Assembly (NCBI RefSeq): GCF_001577835.2
Contig: NC_029529.1
Coordinates: forward strand, 6,884,157 to 6,948,156
Direction of reading: 5' to 3'
DNA length: 64,000 nt
Origin: Coturnix japonica
Lineage: Eukaryota > Chordata > Aves > Galliformes > Phasianidae
The notes beneath the pieces are model-generated. The model ran no database searches, was not told the DNA's origin, and saw nothing but the letters and a program-made list of their open reading frames with translations. Positions 52,100 through 64,000 of this stretch are shown in pieces (the stretch's first letter is position 1; every line of letters begins with the position of its first letter). Both the position numbers and the translations under genes were made by a program.

Positions 52100-52648
52100 G
52101 ACCGGTGGTAGCCGCTTTTATTTACACAAGGGATCACATGCTGAACAAGGACGCTAGTGCCACTAAAGTACCCGTAACAGCAGGATTCTGTGCTTTATTC
52201 ACAGGACAAAATATCGGTACAACATGTTTCAAAGACGTTTTGTTTCAAGCAGATACATCTCACCCTCCTGACGGCCACACTGCTCTGCAGGGACAGAAGG
52301 CTGTGGGAAGCAGTGCCCTGACTGCCCTGGGCACATCCTCTGTTCTGGCTGCCTGGCTCCCTTTGGGGTGCTGAGGAGGGACATACCCTGGAAGTGGGGC
52401 CATCACCACAGCACCACCACAAGGGACTCCACAGCAATGCATTGGGATGGCAGCACCTGTGGCACTTGCCCTGCATCTGCAGATGGACACTGTGGTCCTG
52501 GCTCTGCTCACCCTGCAGCAGCCTGGCCCCCTCCTGCCATGCCACAGCTGCAGGAAGGATGGGGCTGGTGCAGGTCCTGGCCCTACCCCCCCCACACTGC
52601 CCCATGGAAGACTGCAGCTCATGTCACTGCAGCTCCACTCCTGGCTGC
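52100..52648 (-). other. HS3ST2: HS3ST2 3' UTR (inferred) and poly(A) signals
   Basis: On the minus strand AATAAA lies at 52199-52194 and again at 52122-52117. The first would end the transcript near 52.17-52.18 kb, a 3' UTR of about 470 nt; the second gives a slightly longer form. No other exon intervenes. Confidence 0.6.
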
Positions 52649-61398
<8,750 letters not shown>

Positions 61399-61713
61399 GG
61401 CTCCATGGGGCCACACCGGCGGGCATGGCGCTGCCCGGCGCGGCGCGGCTCGGCGCGGCTCAGCGCGGCGGTGGGACGAGCCGCTGGCCCCGGGGCTCCG
61501 CGGCGGGGCCGGCGCCGCGCTCCCGGCGGGGCCGCTCGGGCACGGGCATGGCTGGCGGCTACGAGGCGGCTCGGCCGGGCCACCCCGCGGGACTGCGCCC
61601 TCCGCACCGGCCCCCGCGCGTCCGCGGCCCCGGCGCCGCCTCTCCCATCCCCGGCGGGCGCGGCTGCGGCTCTCGGCTCCGCGGGAAGTGCCGGGGCAGA
61701 GGCGGCTGCGCTG

Positions 61714-61738
61714 CTATTTAAGGGGCCGCCTGACGTCA
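61714..61738 (-). promoter_or_regulatory. HS3ST2: CRE and TATA-like box of the HS3ST2 promoter
   Basis: A perfect palindromic CRE, TGACGTCA, lies at 61731-61738. Nine bases downstream in the sense of HS3ST2 is CTTAAATAG (61722-61714), a TATA-like element and the only AT-rich spot in this part of the island. Initiation would be expected near 61.685-61.69 kb, giving a 5' UTR of about 290 nt. The sites are seen; their use is inferred. Confidence 0.6.
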
Positions 61739-61749
61739 GCTCCTCCCGG

Positions 61750-64000
61750 AGCCCCCGCGATCGCACGGCGGCCGCTGCCTCCCCCGAGCCGCGCCGCGGG
61801 GCTCCCGCCCGCCCGGGACGGGGACGGGGACGCGACGGGGACCGGCCTCGTTCCTCCGCTGCGCCGGACCCCGGTTGGGGTGCGGGCTGCCCGCCCCGCT
61901 CTGCCCGCCGGGCTCTGAGCTGCCTGAGCTCTTAGCGAGCCTCGCCGACGGGGAGGCGCTGAGCGATCCCGTCCCCGTGAGAGGTGCCCGGAGGTGTAGC
62001 CCTGTCCCACGCCCGACACCGCTCCAACAGCTCTGCCGTCAGAACCGGGCAGGGATGGAGGCAGCCGCTGTCCCGCCGGGCCCTGCACATCTCTTGAACC
62101 TGAGTCCTGAACTACGCAGAGGTGCAGCACGGGGCGGAGTGCCTCTTGCCTCGCACGAGTCCCTGCGCTCAGGGCACGACACGGCGCTGGGTCGTGGTGG
62201 ACTTGGAGTGAGAAGGACCGGGAGTCGGGAAGTCAAAGCTGCGGAGGACAAGGCAGCCCGGCACGGGGTCCGTCCTGCTCCCGGGCTGCCTCCGCGCCGG
62301 GTCCTTGAGCAGCTCCTTCCCTGCGGCATCCACTGAGGGAGGGGACAGAGCGAGGAGGGGCCTCCCCGCATTCAGCTGGGATTTCTGTCCTCAGCAAGGG
62401 CAGAAGGAGCAGCCATCGGCTGCTGTGATATGAGCTGTAAGAGGAAAAATCTTGAAGAAGACGCAGATATTGCCAGTTTGGGGATGCTCGGCCTCACCCG
62501 TTTGCTTTGTGATGCTCTAAAAGCAGATTGACCTGGGAAAGGATTTTGCAGTGACCTGCAAGGATTTTGCAAGATACGGATGCAGACTGTTGCTTCATCC
62601 CCAGCCCTCCAGCTCCCTCCACTTGTCATGCTTCCTTCCCTCTCACACCCTTCCATCCCAGGCTTCTGCTTGACTGCTCATGCCAAAGGACTGTGTGCAG
62701 CACCACATAAACATTAAGTCACTCTCCCTGCCTTCTCAGCATAGAAAGCTTGTTCTGCTTCAGAAAACTACTTGTCGTGTTACTTGGGAAGAGGGATGGT
62801 GATAGAGTGAGACAGGCACAAGGTACCAGCCCAACACAACCAGTGTAGCTGTGGGCTCCCTGGCAGCAAGGTGGGGAGGAGATTTCCTCTTGTGCAACAC
62901 CTGGGAACTCAGTGCAGATGTAAAGAAAGGTGGAAAAGATGGCTGAAAAGCAGTGCTCTCTGCAGTTTCTTTTGCCTGCACTTGTGTGGGAGCAGTGAAA
63001 TTGGACCTTGCTGGGAGTTTAAAAATAGTCACTTAAGCAACAAAGAAGCTGATGGCTCAGGAGAGCTCTGGAGCGCCAAGATGGGATTGAGCTCTCATGG
63101 GACTGGCATCACTGTAGTGGGTGAAGTGACCCACCTGGGGCACTGGATACTGTGTTTTCCTCAGAGTAGAGGATTAACGCTAGTACATCTGTGCAGATCA
63201 CAATCAAAACCAGCACCATGTCAGCCTAAAGGAGCCCACAGGCTCATGGTGTAAACTCAGCCATGCTTGGTGCTTCCCTGAGCTGGGCAGCCTTCCTCAA
63301 GCTGGTGCAGTGCTCAGCAAGGAGAGAGGGCAGATGAAGCCCTGCCCTGACTGCAGCCCTCAGCAGGAGCTGCCTGGCCTGGGCAGAGATAGGAACAGGA
63401 GTGTGGGAGCAGGGCAGTGAGCGGCTGGGTACCGGCAGGTTCCCTTTCTAGGGCCAGAAAGCATCAATCACTCGGTTCTGCTGCATGACAGAGTGCCAAA
63501 GGAAATCTGTGGGAAAGTTGCTTTATCCATTTTTAGCCGTTTTATTGCTTCCACGTGGTGATCCAGCCCTGGCTGCAAACACACTGCTTAGGCATGAACA
63601 TTAGAGGTGTCTGGATAAATAAAGCTGGTGTGGATGCTTAGACACCCCCAGGTTTCTCTGCTTGCAAGGGAGGAATGTTTTCTAAAGCTGACAATTTGGC
63701 TTCCAGTCTCTCTATCATTGCAGGGCATGTTTGCTCTGTGACATGTTTGCTGTTTACACCCTGCTCCACACAAACAACAGCTTCCTGGTGCTTTTGGCAC
63801 TCTGTGGCCCTTCCGCCTGCGTCGGCACAGCCCCATGGGTCACCCTGATCCCGCTCTCACCATCAGGGTTGGAAGCCACAGCCCTGGAATAGGGGAGAGC
63901 CACCCCCAAAGGGCTGCTGGTGCAGTGCAAGCCCCAACAGAGAGAGGAGTCCCAGGGAAGGCTTTCCCCTGCTGCCCCTCTCATAGGGCAGCAACAGCTG
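61750..64000. other. 5' flank of HS3ST2, no gene seen
   Basis: The CpG island fades by about 62.3 kb into ordinary GC-moderate DNA. No exon, known repeat or RNA gene was recognised on either strand to the window end. Confidence 0.6.

Larger units (their letters stand above)
35566..52100. other. Intergenic region between USP31 and HS3ST2
   Basis: No protein-coding exon was recognised in 16.5 kb between two convergent genes. The DNA alternates between GC-rich, CAG/CTG-rich filler and AT-rich blocks of about 150-700 bp with many TAAT/ATTA cores (for example 36430-36720, 37385-37940, 38860-39300, 42525-42790, 43120-43380, 46900-47660, 49370-49520, 50215-50360). It also holds two CR1 tails, a LINE coding remnant and minisatellite-like tracts, listed separately. 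No RNA gene was seen. Confidence 0.6.

Overview
This is vertebrate nuclear DNA, most likely from a bird and probably a galliform such as chicken. The evidence is three multi-exon genes with short introns, CpG-island promoters, and several CR1 LINE tails of avian type. All three genes were recognised from memory of their vertebrate proteins. Exon limits come from GT/AG (once GC/AG) sites that keep the reading frame. No database search was run. The gene order (SCNN1G, USP31, HS3ST2) and orientations match human chromosome 16p12 as I recall it, in a much smaller space.

Layout. 1-2.66 kb: intergenic DNA downstream of SCNN1G, with two low-complexity tracts and a CR1 tail. 2.68-12.8 kb, minus strand: SCNN1G, the gamma subunit of the epithelial sodium channel, 13 exons. 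12.5-13.95 kb: a CpG island that starts SCNN1G leftward and USP31 rightward; the two candidate start codons are about 350 bp apart. 13.16-30.48 kb, plus strand: USP31, a deubiquitinase, 16 coding exons. 30.48-35.56 kb: its long 3' UTR. 35.6-52.1 kb: intergenic DNA with GC-rich filler, minisatellite-like tracts, CR1 tails, a LINE reverse-transcriptase remnant, and AT-rich TAAT-dense blocks that may be conserved regulatory elements. 52.1-61.7 kb, minus strand: HS3ST2, a heparan sulfate 3-O-sulfotransferase, two coding exons around a 7.7 kb intron, with a CpG-island promoter carrying a perfect CRE and a TATA-like box. 61.75-64 kb: the DNA upstream of HS3ST2, with no gene seen.

The genes do not form a pathway. 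SCNN1G makes a subunit of the Na+ channel of tight epithelia, USP31 is an intracellular ubiquitin protease, and HS3ST2 is a Golgi enzyme that modifies heparan sulfate. The link visible here is physical: SCNN1G and USP31 share one promoter island, and USP31 and HS3ST2 converge.

I did not find a convincing new biological system. The points most worth checking are in SCNN1G (an in-frame upstream start codon, a duplicated splice donor, an altered furin site and a G-rich minisatellite in intron 1), the GC-AG intron of USP31, the CRE/TATA pair of HS3ST2, and the LINE reverse-transcriptase remnant near 43.7 kb.
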